In this document: in pieces, positions 1-11,600 of the stretch
How the letters are laid out: every line of letters begins with the position of its first letter
How positions within the stretch are numbered: the stretch's first letter is position 1
Origin: Populus alba
Taxonomy: Eukaryota > Streptophyta > Magnoliopsida > Malpighiales > Salicaceae
Direction: 5' to 3'
Length of the DNA stretch: 64,000 bases
Assembly (NCBI RefSeq): GCF_005239225.2
Contig: NC_133289.1
Location: 11,640,889-11,704,888, forward strand
Notes under the pieces: model-generated
The model's database searches: none
What the model saw: only the letters and a program-made list of their open reading frames with translations
Told to the model about the DNA's origin: nothing
Made by a program: the position numbers and the translations under genes

Positions 1-723
1 ATTCTGTGAAAATTAACTAAAGCTCTTCCCTAATGGGTCTGGGTCATAATTCAATGTTTTTATGAGTATGTCTAGCTGAATGTGGGGGTGTTAATCTTGC
101 TAAATGAGACAAATGGGTTCACGTTTATATTTTAATGTTGACATCAAGAAAATGAGATGGTGCTTTGTTTTATCCACAAATTGAATTTTTGAGCTGATAT
201 AATATACCAACTCTATTTGCCTCTGAATTTTTTGGTTCATTCTTCTTATCACTGACAAATTATGCCCGGCAGCTCTGGAGAAAAGTGAGGGCAGTTGAGA
301 AGCTAATTTCATCACGGTTGACATGAAGCTGGTTATGGAAATTCATGATTAATTGTTGGATGTGTGGTGAATATGGTGAAAGTAGACATGGGACAAAGTT
401 CAAATACTGTATAAACTTTTAACCACTCTTGCCTTGCACACTTCATTTTGGAACCTGGTCACTGTTTAAGACCACTGTTTTGGGAAGCTTATCAATCATT
501 TTAAATGCCTGTTGTGCGATGCTGTTAGCAGTATTCTTTCAAATGTGATGCTTTCTACGATGATAAATATTTAGAGGGTGTTTGTTTAAGCAAACCACAG
601 GAAAAAAACTATTAGGTAAAGTATAAAACATGATTTGCTGTTTGTGGGACCTAGTATATTTTACGTTTAAAACACAAGTTAATCGAAATCAGCTCCAAGC
701 TGCTTCTCTGCTTATATGTTGTC

Positions 724-753
724 TGTGTAGAGTGAATTAATTCACTCTACACA
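724..753. repeat. Perfect 30-bp palindrome
   Basis: The left arm TGTGTAGAGTGAATT is followed directly by its exact reverse complement with no spacer. No transposon ends or target duplication were found around it. Confidence 0.9.
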
Positions 754-1082
754 CAAAAGTGAGCAGTAAAAATTTCTAATTTTTTTTTAATTGTGTTTTA
801 TTTGAAAAATTAGTGTTTAATATCATTCAATGACATTATATGATGGCGTAACATTTGCAGAATTTGATTGTAATTTTAATTTTATTCCTGATGATATTTT
901 ACTTAATTTTGTTGTATGGTCAAAAAACCATGAAAACTTTAGTTCTTGTCGAATGAATGTCGCATATGATGGAATTATAGATAGTTTAATGGAACAATAA
1001 AAAAATATTTATATAAAGTATTATTTATTTCATGATGTAATAGCAGTAGTTAATTTTATAATATTTAAATTAAAAACCATTA

Positions 1083-1116
<34 letters not shown>

Positions 1117-2544
1117 ACCTTAATTTAAAAAGTATTCTTAACCAAACATATTAAATTATTTTTTGTTCAATTTTTATTTCAATTATAATTTTAACCAAAT
1201 ATATATAAATATTAAATTAATTTTAACCAATTTTTTTTTTAATTTTAACTACAAAAAATATCATAAGATCAAACACACTCATATCATAGTAGTCTGGTTG
1301 CAACCTAGTCACCGGTTACTAATAGAAGTGATGGATAGCTTTTCATGAGTATTTATAAATTGGACACTTTGATTTATAGACTAGATGTTTTGAACGATGC
1401 ACTTGCTACTTTAGGTTATGATTTCTGCCAGTACAAAAAAAAAAAATAATAAAGTAAATAAAAAAGAGAGTTGATGCTATTAATATAAACAATCTAAATG
1501 TGTTTGTATTTTGTTGAATTTTTTCTATAAACATGCTAAAGAGGTCTATGATCCATATATTTTTTTTATTTATATGAGGTGTTTGAGTTAGTTTGCATAT
1601 ACCTTGATTAATCTCTATAAATTCTAAAGTTAAATATTTAATGTGACATGTTTAATATTACATACAAAGAAGGTTGTCAAATTCTAATACAAATTAAATC
1701 TCTTTTTTAATGATACACATATGAACTTTAATTTAATTATTATTTTCTAATTAGTTATTTTGTTGAGACTCAAAGAATATATCTTGTAGTTATACATGTT
1801 TTCTTTGATGATATTGACTTTTATTGATCACATAGTTGATTGCTCATTCAACTTTCCTAGTTCATTGATAACTCTTTCAATTCATTTGATTTTAGTTCTC
1901 TTCTTTGATTTTGTGATGCATAATCGATTATTCTTATGGATATTTGACACATGCATATTTATTTTAGGCATTAACAATAATCTAAAATTATATATCTCTT
2001 TTTTATTATTGCAAAAATCACAAGAAGCCTACTCCAGAATTTACATAGAATCTCTTATAACATTTTGATTCATACAATGATCCACCTGCTCAATTGTACT
2101 TTAATAAAAGTAAAAAAAAAAAAAACTATTTAGTAATTAATTTTTATTAATAACAACAACCAAATTAAATTATAATTAGTATTATCTAAGTGTATTAGTT
2201 GCCATGTATTTACATTATTTTCTTAGCCACGTCATTTATATATCAGTTATTAATCATTTAATATTATATTATTTCTATTCAATCCCAAATCAAGATCTTT
2301 TCAAATCTAAAAATTAAAATTGTTTCATCCTTTCATTACAAAAGCCTAAGTTTAAAAATAAAATTGGTTGTTAACTTCAGGGCTCATGAGATTAATCGAA
2401 CGCGCAAGCTGGTACGAAATAGAAAGCGAATTAAAAGCAAAGAAAAGAAAGAAGAAGAGGGACTATGATGGTAATTTCTAAAATAATTTTGACATGTAAG
2501 GAAAGTGCTAGGCAGACACGTTGGCAATATTGTGATAATTAAAT

Positions 2545-2584
<40 letters not shown>

Positions 2585-3013
2585 ATTTTTTTTTTCCAAA
2601 ACAGAATCCTCAGTTGATTGATTACAAGACCAATCTGCTGAACTGTCTGAGTTTGATGCCTACAAGTACTTGATTTCCTAATTTGCGTGTCAAATCCGTA
2701 TTGGTGTAAGTTTGAGCCGAGAGGACCATGTACAAAATAAGAAATTGGTATCCCAATGCCAATGACCCATTCAATCATGAGGAGCAGCCTGGCATGGTAT
2801 CCTGATCCAGGTATTATTTTTGCACGTAATCGTGGGTGCACCTGCGTAAACAAACCGTCTTGGCCGGCGGCTTTCAAAATTCATTTGCTGCACGTCACCT
2901 TCTCTTGATTTTATTGTTTTTAAATTATAGATGAGACATCTTTCTAAACCATGCTCGGGTAATAAGTATTGGTCGGGTTACCCAAATTAATCTTATTTTT
3001 TTATATAAATTAA

Positions 3014-3210
3014 GAGGGTATTTAGGATTATGTTTGAAAAAATATTAATTTTTTTTTGCTTTAAATTAATATATTTTTGATGTTTTTAAATCATTTTGAT
3101 GTGCTGATTTTAAAAATTATTTTTTAAAAAATAAAAAATATTATTCGACATATTTTTCTAAATGAAAAACACTTTGAAAAGCAACCACAGCCACGCTCAT
3201 AAACACACAC
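3014..3210. mobile_element. Small Harbinger/Tourist-like MITE
   Basis: A 197-bp AT-rich element flanked on both sides by TAA (3011-3013 and 3211-3213). The left end reads GAGGGTATTTAGG; the right end, reverse-complemented, reads GTGTGTGTTTATG, so the termini are imperfect inverted repeats. The interior has the AAAAACACTTTGAAAAGCAACC-like core, which recurs in degenerate form elsewhere in the window (for example 33410-33605 and 41330-41500). A 3-bp TAA duplication with G-rich ends is the usual signature of PIF/Harbinger MITEs. It encodes no protein. Confidence 0.6.
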
Positions 3211-5043
3211 TAAAACAATGTTGTTTTGATAAAAATAAAAAATAATCAACGGGTTACAACCGGGCTTGCCGGGATCAGCCTGCTAGGCGACCTGGTTTTA
3301 ACTATTTCTATTTTTTTTTATAAACCCGGTCAGGTTATAGCTTTGGGTCAGCTAGATCTCGGGTCAACTTGTAAAATTGGATTGAGTTTTTAAACTATAC
3401 TTAAATATATTTACGAAATTCGGTCTGGTTCGTAAGATAGATTAGTGTCTTGACTAGGTTTTAAATGGTTAAAATTTAGATTTATAATTGGTTAGGTGAC
3501 TTGGGATGATAGCCAACTTTTATATTTATATATTTTAAAAAAATATATATATATAGTCTTCATTCCTATAAAAAATTTCTTAATATTTCTTTGTGTGTGT
3601 ATAATATATGCAGTTTGAATACATATAGAATGTTTTTAAATTTTTTTTTACGTGGAATAATCGTGTAAAACTTACACTCACATGGAATTTTTATATTTTT
3701 TCGCGTCAATAACTATGTCTGAGAGTATATAATCTTGTAATTTATATATAGATTTTCTATTTGTATGAAATCAACGCAATGTTTATATACCTCAACCCCT
3801 GTATATTATGCTGCTGTCATCGATTCCTACGGGACTCCTTTCCCCACATGAAATTAGAGTCAAAACTACTGTACCTTTTCCAGTTCGACAAGTCACCCTC
3901 TGTAACCACAACTTCTGGTAGTTCCCACGAGCAGACACGGCATTGTCAGATCCTACTTGGTCTCATTAATGAAACCATATTGTTACTCCAAATTTAATTG
4001 TAATATTTATGCACTAAAATGTTTTTTCTGCTCTTTTTATATAGGATTAAAATAAGTACACATCTATTTCATATTCACACAGCAGTTTAATAATTTTACT
4101 GTATTTATGTTGGTGCCAATATTAAATATTAGTTACTTTTTATATTTATTTTAAAAAATTAAATATAAAGTAAAGAAATTTCAAGAAATTATTGTTCAAA
4201 TTTTAAAAATCTCGATGATATATTTTAACTAATTAGATTATAAGTTTTTTTTCTAGAAGTCATCAGTTCGAGTCCCACAAATCTTAAATTATTGAAAATT
4301 TACATGATTGTTAATTTTAAAAGAGGCTGTAAAATTAGTTTAAATACATATAAATTGGACCGGAATATCCATGTTAATTCAAAAAAATAAAATTTAAGAT
4401 CTCAATTGAAATAAATATATACGAGAACCGATTTTGAAGAATTATCCGGCACAATGTAGTAACCAGTAGTATTATAGTACTATTATAATATCCCATCCAA
4501 TCGGCAGTATTCAATAAATTTTGAAGTATTTAAAAAGTAATTAATAATATCATATTACTTATTTTTTATACTCATTTTAAAAAAAAATAGATATAATTAA
4601 GAGATATTCTAAGTAAAGATATTTTGTACCATTTTTAACGAGTCATGGGCTTTATTTTTTATATTTGTATCTATTTTTTTTTAAGCGTGTTTGAGAAATA
4701 AGATATGACTTAGCATCATAAAGTTTTTTGTATTAAATCTCATGAAATTTATTTTATTTTTTTTCTTTGAAAATCAAAAATTGATTTTTTTTGTTTTTTT
4801 CTCTTAACTTTTAAATCATATATATCTAATGAATAACAAGTAATTTATAGCACAAGAATCACATGCACATAAATAAATATGGATGAAAAATTAGAATGGA
4901 ATTTTCAGATTTGTTTTGCTTGTACAAGTTTACAACATAAAGTGATGATATAAACTGAAAAAAAAAAGAAACAATAAAAAATGTGTGGAGGTAGTAGTCA
5001 TCCAAATTGTGGTTTTCATTTTTTTAATTTTTTTTTCTTTTCC

Positions 5044-5616
5044 ATATATATATATATATTAGTTGTGTTCGTCAGAACAGCATATAAAAAAAAAAAAAAG
5101 TCAAGAATTTTTTTTTCCTTTTTTCTCTCGAAACCTCCCTGGTCTTAAATCTCTCCATTCTTCTCCGTGTCTAAGCTCGATCTTCTTCTCCTTTTCTCTC
5201 CTGCTACGCATAAGCAAATAGCTTCCTTCCTTTTGTTCTAGCTATCTCTCTCTGCCTAATTATAGCTCTTAATTAATTTAACGCTTCGATCTCTGCAATT
5301 GCGCTGTTAATATTTTGATTTGGAGATCACAAAAATCAAGATATATATTTTTCTTTGTGAATGGAAGGAGAGAAGGCGGAGGTACGGTAATAATAATAAT
5401 AATTATTATAATAATTAGAGGAAGAAATGCTGTATTTGAAGCAACCAAGCTCCATTGTATGCAAAGGTTGTGATTCTTTATTTCAATAAATAAATAATTT
5501 ATTTTCTGTCGTGTTGCATGTTATTGTGATAGATTCCCTGAGCCTGAGGCTCGGGGAGAGAGATCTAGAAAAAATTGGAAAATTAAAGAGAGAGATTGAT
5601 TGAGAGAGTGTGTGTG
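5044..5616 (+). promoter_or_regulatory. Core promoter and leader of the SAC gene
   Basis: A TA-rich stretch (about 5044-5060) sits upstream of a pyrimidine-rich tract (5110-5260), a common arrangement for a plant TATA region and transcription start. The leader before the ATG at 5617 contains two short upstream open frames if it is unspliced: 5361-5390 (9 codons plus stop) and 5427-5489 (20 codons plus stop). Between them, 5388-5418 is an ATAAT/ATTAT run that can fold on itself. A spliced leader would remove some of this; the sequence alone does not settle that. Confidence 0.5.
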
Positions 5617-8600
5617 ATGGCATCGTCGACGGAGAATGAAGGACCGTCATACTCTCCAAGAATAAGTAAGACTGCAATTGATGATGAAGAAGCAGAAGAA
5701 GAAGAAGAGTTACTTCCGCCGCCTGACCAGGTTTCTATGCAGAAATTCAGGCTCTATAAGACTCAATCGGTAGGTGCTTTTTTCTTTTCTTTGAATTGCT
5801 TAATTTGGTTTCCGTTTCTTGATTCTGGATCGGTTGCAAGTAGATTGCATTGACTTGAAACGTTTTTGGATTTCTTGCATTGAATGATCAAATGGTGTCA
5901 GTTTAGCTTAGATGCTAACTGTACAGAGTAGAATCACTCTGTTTTCTCTTGTTGTTTAATGATTTATGCTTGTTACTATTTTTGGATGTGTGCTTGTGCT
6001 ATTTGAATTGCATGAAGTCAAGGCACCTTGATCTGTTAGCAATGTTCTAGATGATTATTTGATTGATTTATCTTGTGTCTTGCAGAACTTTTACATGATA
6101 GGGAGGGACAAGAGTAGGACTTATTGGAGAGTGCTAAAGATTGACAGACTCGACCCTTCTGAGTTAAATATTCGTGAAGATTCTACCACGTATACGGAGG
6201 GGGAATGCTATGATCTGCTGAGGCGCATACATGAAGGAAACAAGGCTACCGGTGGGCTTAAATTTGTCACTACTTGTTATGGAATTGTTGGTATGTGCAT
6301 TTTAGTTGCTTTGTTTTCTCTTTGTGACTGTTAGTGGTGTCGCTATTCTCATAGTCATTTTCTCTTTTTAGGGTTTATCAAATTTCTTGGGCCATACTAC
6401 ATGCTACTCATTACAAAAAGAAGACAGATTGGTGCAATCTGTGGTCATAATGTTTATGCAGTCTGCAAGAGTGAGATGATTCCACTTCCAAATTCTGCTG
6501 TGGAGTCCAGTATCAGTGATTCTATGAATGAGAACAGGTCTTTAGCCCATTCTTTATTGTAAATATAGCTCATTTATTCCAGTTGCTTGAGAAATCATGA
6601 ACGGTAAACTAAAAGCTGCACTGGTTGTTATATTTTGTACAAGTTGTTGTGTCCTTCCTCATTATCAGACAGTTCTTTTGCACTTTATGGTTACAAGCTT
6701 GTCCTCGGATACATGTACTATTAGTGGCAATAGTAATGAATCCATAGAACACCTCTTCTTATGTTGTTCAGTTTCTTGGAACCTTTTTACGCTAGGCTTT
6801 TCACTATCTCCAGTAAGTTTTGAGTTTTCTGGAATACTTTAGAAGAGCTGCTCCTAACTGGATTTGCGTGTCTTGGTAAATCAAAAGGAGACAAAGTGTT
6901 CATGTCTCAAAAAAATGGAGGCGGATGTTGTGGAAATGTGCTCTCTTGCCATGATTTGGAATAGTATTTCACTTTCTCGTGGTGCTCTGCCAAAGAAGTT
7001 TTTAAGAGACATTTTCCAAGGAGATATGCAAAGAGACTTGAGAAATTTGGTGGTTTAGCCCTTTTCTATCTGGAGAGATTTTCGTCCTTTCACTCTGTAC
7101 TTTTTCCTTATTCTAATAAAGCTTTGTTTTTTATTAGGGAAAAAAAAATGCTTGCCATTTTTAATGTGGTATCTTCATGAATTAAAAATAAGATGTAGCA
7201 TTGGTCTCTGATCAACACTATTTTGCCTACAAAATTAGAAATTTCATCCTTTCCTTGTAGCAGATTAATTGTTTGAGTCTTTATTTCCTTTTCTGTATTT
7301 GTTGGTGCTGTGCTGGAGGAGTTATTTAGGATGAGAAGCATAATGCTTTTGCTTCTTATTGTTTCCTTTTATCCTTTTAGTTTTTCTCTGTGAATACTCA
7401 ACTTTAGGTTTTATGGGAAAATGATATTCTTTATTCTTTCCATAGCTCATTTTCTTTTTTGTGGTTTCTTTCCTTCTGTAGCAAGAGTTTGAGCACTACT
7501 TTCTCAGAGGGTTTTGTTGTAAATTTGATTGTCTTTATTTCATTGATGATGTAGGTACAAGAAGCTTTTATGCATGGTGGACCTAACAAAGGACTTTTTT
7601 TTTAGCTACTCATACCATGTTATGCGTAGTCTTCAAAAGAACTTGTGTGATAGAGAGACAGGTCAGGTCCTGTACGAAACAATGTTTGTCTGGAATGAGT
7701 TCTTGACTCGTGGTATCCGAAATCACCTTCAAAATACTCTGTGGACAGTTGCTTTAGTGTATGGATTCTTTAAACAGGTGAATAGTGGATGGTAGCTAAG
7801 TTGCTTAGACCCTGAATTATTTTTCCCCTTTTCAGATGTATAGCTGTTCAAGCATGCTTATTTTGTGAGGTGTACTTTAATTGTGTTGTTTATTTCACTG
7901 TTGGCTTCATGCTATATAAGTGTAGGCTACACTTTTTGTATCTGGGCGAGAGTTCAAACTTACCCTTATTGCAAGACGTTCACGCCATTATGCTGGCACG
8001 AGGTAAGATAGCATGCCTATACATTTTTTTCCTCCCAAGTTTCTTTGTGCTTAGAATTGGAATCATAGGCAGCTGTGCTAAATATTATAATGGCTTCTTA
8101 TATGACAGCCCTTGCTAAAAGAACTAGAGTAATAAGAATAAGAAATAGAGAAGGAAACGACTACAGGCACCAAGCCTAAAGAAGAATTAGGAATGTCTAT
8201 TTTGTTCCATAGCTCACATCTGATGAAATTGATTACCATACATTGCAAAGCAAGCCTTTTCTTTTATTAGTATACAGAATAAGCTAAAATCTCAAATGGG
8301 AAAACTTCCAACTACACCATAATTCATTAAAAGACCAGGCTTCCTAAATAATATTATGCATCCTTAATAAACTGGGATTTCTCAACAGACTAATGATTTT
8401 TAGTTAGAAAAGTAACTACACAATACATAATAACTAAATGAAACAGCCCACGACTCGGGATATGCCAAAACCACTACTCTTCCCTTACAGAATTTACCCC
8501 CAGCTTCAAATTGAAATTGTACTAAGAATTTACCTTGGAAATTTATTCCTAGACCAAATACCTCGTTGTTGATAAAGAATCTACTACCTAGGTTTTTTTT

Positions 8601-11600
8601 TTTTCATGTTAGGTATATCTTCTTTAACCATAGATTAAGCAGGTTATAACTTTCTTTTGTTAGCATTTTTTATATAGAAATTCTGACTATTATTTGAAGA
8701 ATATGGGCCATTCTGTTTTAGTGGTTACCAAGAAACCATTTTTCTCTACTGCCCTGTATTTTAATGTCATTTCAAATCCTTAATTTCCGGTAAAATAATA
8801 ATCTCAATTCGGCTTATGAGGTTATGATGTTTCTCTGAATGTATGATACAACAACAAGAACACCAACCAAGTCTCAATCCCAAACTAGTTGGGTTTGGTT
8901 ATGGTGTTTCTCTGAATGTACAATAATATAAAATATTGTTTGATTATCTGCTGGTTGAGTTGTTGATGGCTATCACGTGGTTACATATATTTTGCTGTTT
9001 CTTTATTAATTTTCATGTTGGTACACCTCCCATGGGTGCCTCTATATTTAGGTATTTGAAACGTGGGGTAAATGAGAAGGGCAGAGTGGCTAATGATGTT
9101 GAGACAGAGCAGATTGTTTTTGAGGATGTTCCTGAAGGATTTCCCATGCAAATAAGTTCAGTTGTCCAGAACCGTGGCTCCATCCCACTATTTTGGTCAC
9201 AGGAAACCTCACGTTTGATTATTAAACCAGATATTATATGTATGTCCTTGAACATATGGTATTCATGGTGGTGCTTTATAATTTCTTACTTTCTGCATGG
9301 TTTATTGTCCTTTACCAGTGTCAAAGAAGGACCAAAATTATGAAGCAACAAGACTTCATTTCGAAAATCTTGCAAAGAGATATGGAAATCCCATTATTAT
9401 ATTAAACTTGATTAAGGTAAGTCTCTTATTCAGTGGTTTACATCTCTATTCTTCTTCTGCCTCAAATGTCTTGAACTAGTCTTCAAACAAGAAAGATCTC
9501 TAGATAATACTGGTTGTTTATTACAAAAAGTTGGGTGTTTCAGTTGCTTCTGTTAGTAATTTCTCAATTCAGATTTTGAATTATTTTTCTTTTTCTTTTT
9601 CTATCTACCATTGTTTCACAATCACAGAAACAAGAGAAGAAACCCCGAGAGTCAATTCTTCGTGCAGAGTTTGCTAATGCTATTGATCATATTAACAAAA
9701 ATTTATCCGAGGAGAACCATCTTAGATTCCTTCACTGGGATCTACACAAACATTCTAAAAAAAGGTATCTCTTTTTAGCTTGATCATCTTAATATCATAT
9801 TGATATTTTGGAGAAAAAAAATTGAATCCTTACTGCAATAAACTTGCTTTTTATTGTCCACTTTCAGGAACGCAACAAATGTTTTATTACTTCTGGGGAA
9901 AGTGGCTGCATATGCTTTGACGCTAACAGGTTTCTTTTACTGTCAAGTAACATCGGACTTGAAGCTTGAGGGGTGTACGGATTCTTCTTTTACTGAGTAA
10001 GTTGGTTCAATCACTTTTTCTGTAGCTTCCACAGTCATTCACGTTATTTTGAACAACATGACTCATACCTGAAGTTGTGGACTTAGCAATAACTTGAGTG
10101 ACCATGTGCCACTGGTAAAATCCATTATTTTTGTTGTTAGCATTAACTTCTGTTATGAGGAGATCTAGTTTTAATCTTCTTTCTGTTGTCATGTATGTTG
10201 ATTATGGTGCACCCTGCTTACTGAGTGCATGCTATAAAGTGAAAATCCTGGAAATGTTTGGTGTTGCACAGACCAGTGACAGTAAAAAAAAAAAAACCTA
10301 TGGCTGGACCAATGACACAAACAAACCATAGTTTGGATCCGTGGATCTGGGTAGTGTATGCCAAATGGATTTCTAATCAATTTACCGTTTCACATCAGTG
10401 CTTGGGTCTCGGAAGCCATGTATAATGGGTGCTTGACAGATGTGATTTGATATGTGAAGACATTATAAAGTTTTTGCATTTATTTCTAAGTGACCTACTT
10501 TTCATGTTTTAATTATGGCAAGTTTGGGAATGCCCATGTGATGCAGGAATGCTGAGAATGGCAACTTATCTCCTCAGTATAACAGTAACGATGATAATGA
10601 GGATGGCAGCAACTTAGAGGAGAAATCTAATGGAGGGAACAGTGTTGTTAAAGGAAATCATTCTATCAAGTGCCCAATGTTCCAGATGGGTGTGCTCAGG
10701 ACCAATTGCATAGATTGTCTTGATCGCACAAATGTTGCACAGTATGCATTTGGGCTGGCTGCCCTTGGACACCAGCTTAATGCTGTAGGAGTTGTAGATA
10801 ACCCAAAAATAGAACTTGATGCACCTTTGGCTGATGATTTGATGGGGTTTTATGAGAGAATGGGTGACACACTTGCGCATCAGTATGGTGGCTCAGCTGC
10901 TCATAATAAGGTGATTCTTACTAGTAATGCTGATGTTATTAGTTCTAAAATTACAAAAAGTGTTCTCCTGTAGGTTTTGTTTGCTTTTCATTTTTTGTCT
11001 TGAAACTTTCAATGTAGACGTGTCAGTGGCTCAGATTTTTTGTAGAATTTAATTTATTGGTTACAAAGTTCGGAGACTTTATACTCTTGTCATTTAATTC
11101 ATGAACTATGTTTTAGCCGTGTTGGAATTTGAGGAATGCAATAGGAGAGCATTCAGGGTGGAAGAGTCCTCCGTATCCTCTTTAATAAAATATTGGATTG
11201 AGAATTCATGCCTCGGCATGCAAGGAATCTTTCTTTCAAAGTGTAGATGATGCGAAGGAGTTGAGAGATCTTTGTGTATATACCATAAATTTAGAAGCTC
11301 AAGTCTGTCAAACTAGTAGATTTGTCACATGAAAAAGTAATGCTATTGAACAGTTCACTTTGGTCAGAGGTTATTAATAACAGATCTGATTGATGATGTC
11401 TGATGGTTATGTAAAGGCCACATCTTCGAAGAATTATGCTCTTCTTATGGAAGATGTTGGGGGGGGGGGGGAACTGTAGCAGAGTAATATCTCTCTTATT
11501 ATTTTATTTGCATCTAGATATGCTATGGGTATGATAGTGGGCTTATGACTTTCTGTTGACTTTGTTGCTAAGCATGTACGTTTGAATCCTCCCCAACTGA

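Larger units (their letters stand above)
1..5040. other. Intergenic, no convincing gene
   Basis: AT-rich DNA with no open frame that I can tie to a protein family. It holds TA microsatellites (about 1085-1108 and 2547-2580), a perfect 30-bp palindrome (724-753), a small MITE (3014-3210) and a stretch at 3240-3500 with repeated GGTCAAC/GGGTTA-like words typical of degraded plant retroelements. Two islands (2590-2900 and 3755-3990) are clearly richer in GC than the flanks but match nothing I recognise. The first few hundred bases could be the 3' UTR of a gene lying to the left. Confidence 0.6.

Noticed and set aside
4255..4290. Possible tRNA or SINE B box (GTTCGAGTCCC-like)
   Set aside because: No A box at proper spacing, no cloverleaf and no tail; probably retroelement residue.
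5596..5616. Upstream extension of the SAC protein by seven codons
   Set aside because: The extension would need a TTG start; the ATG at 5617 fits the known N-terminus.
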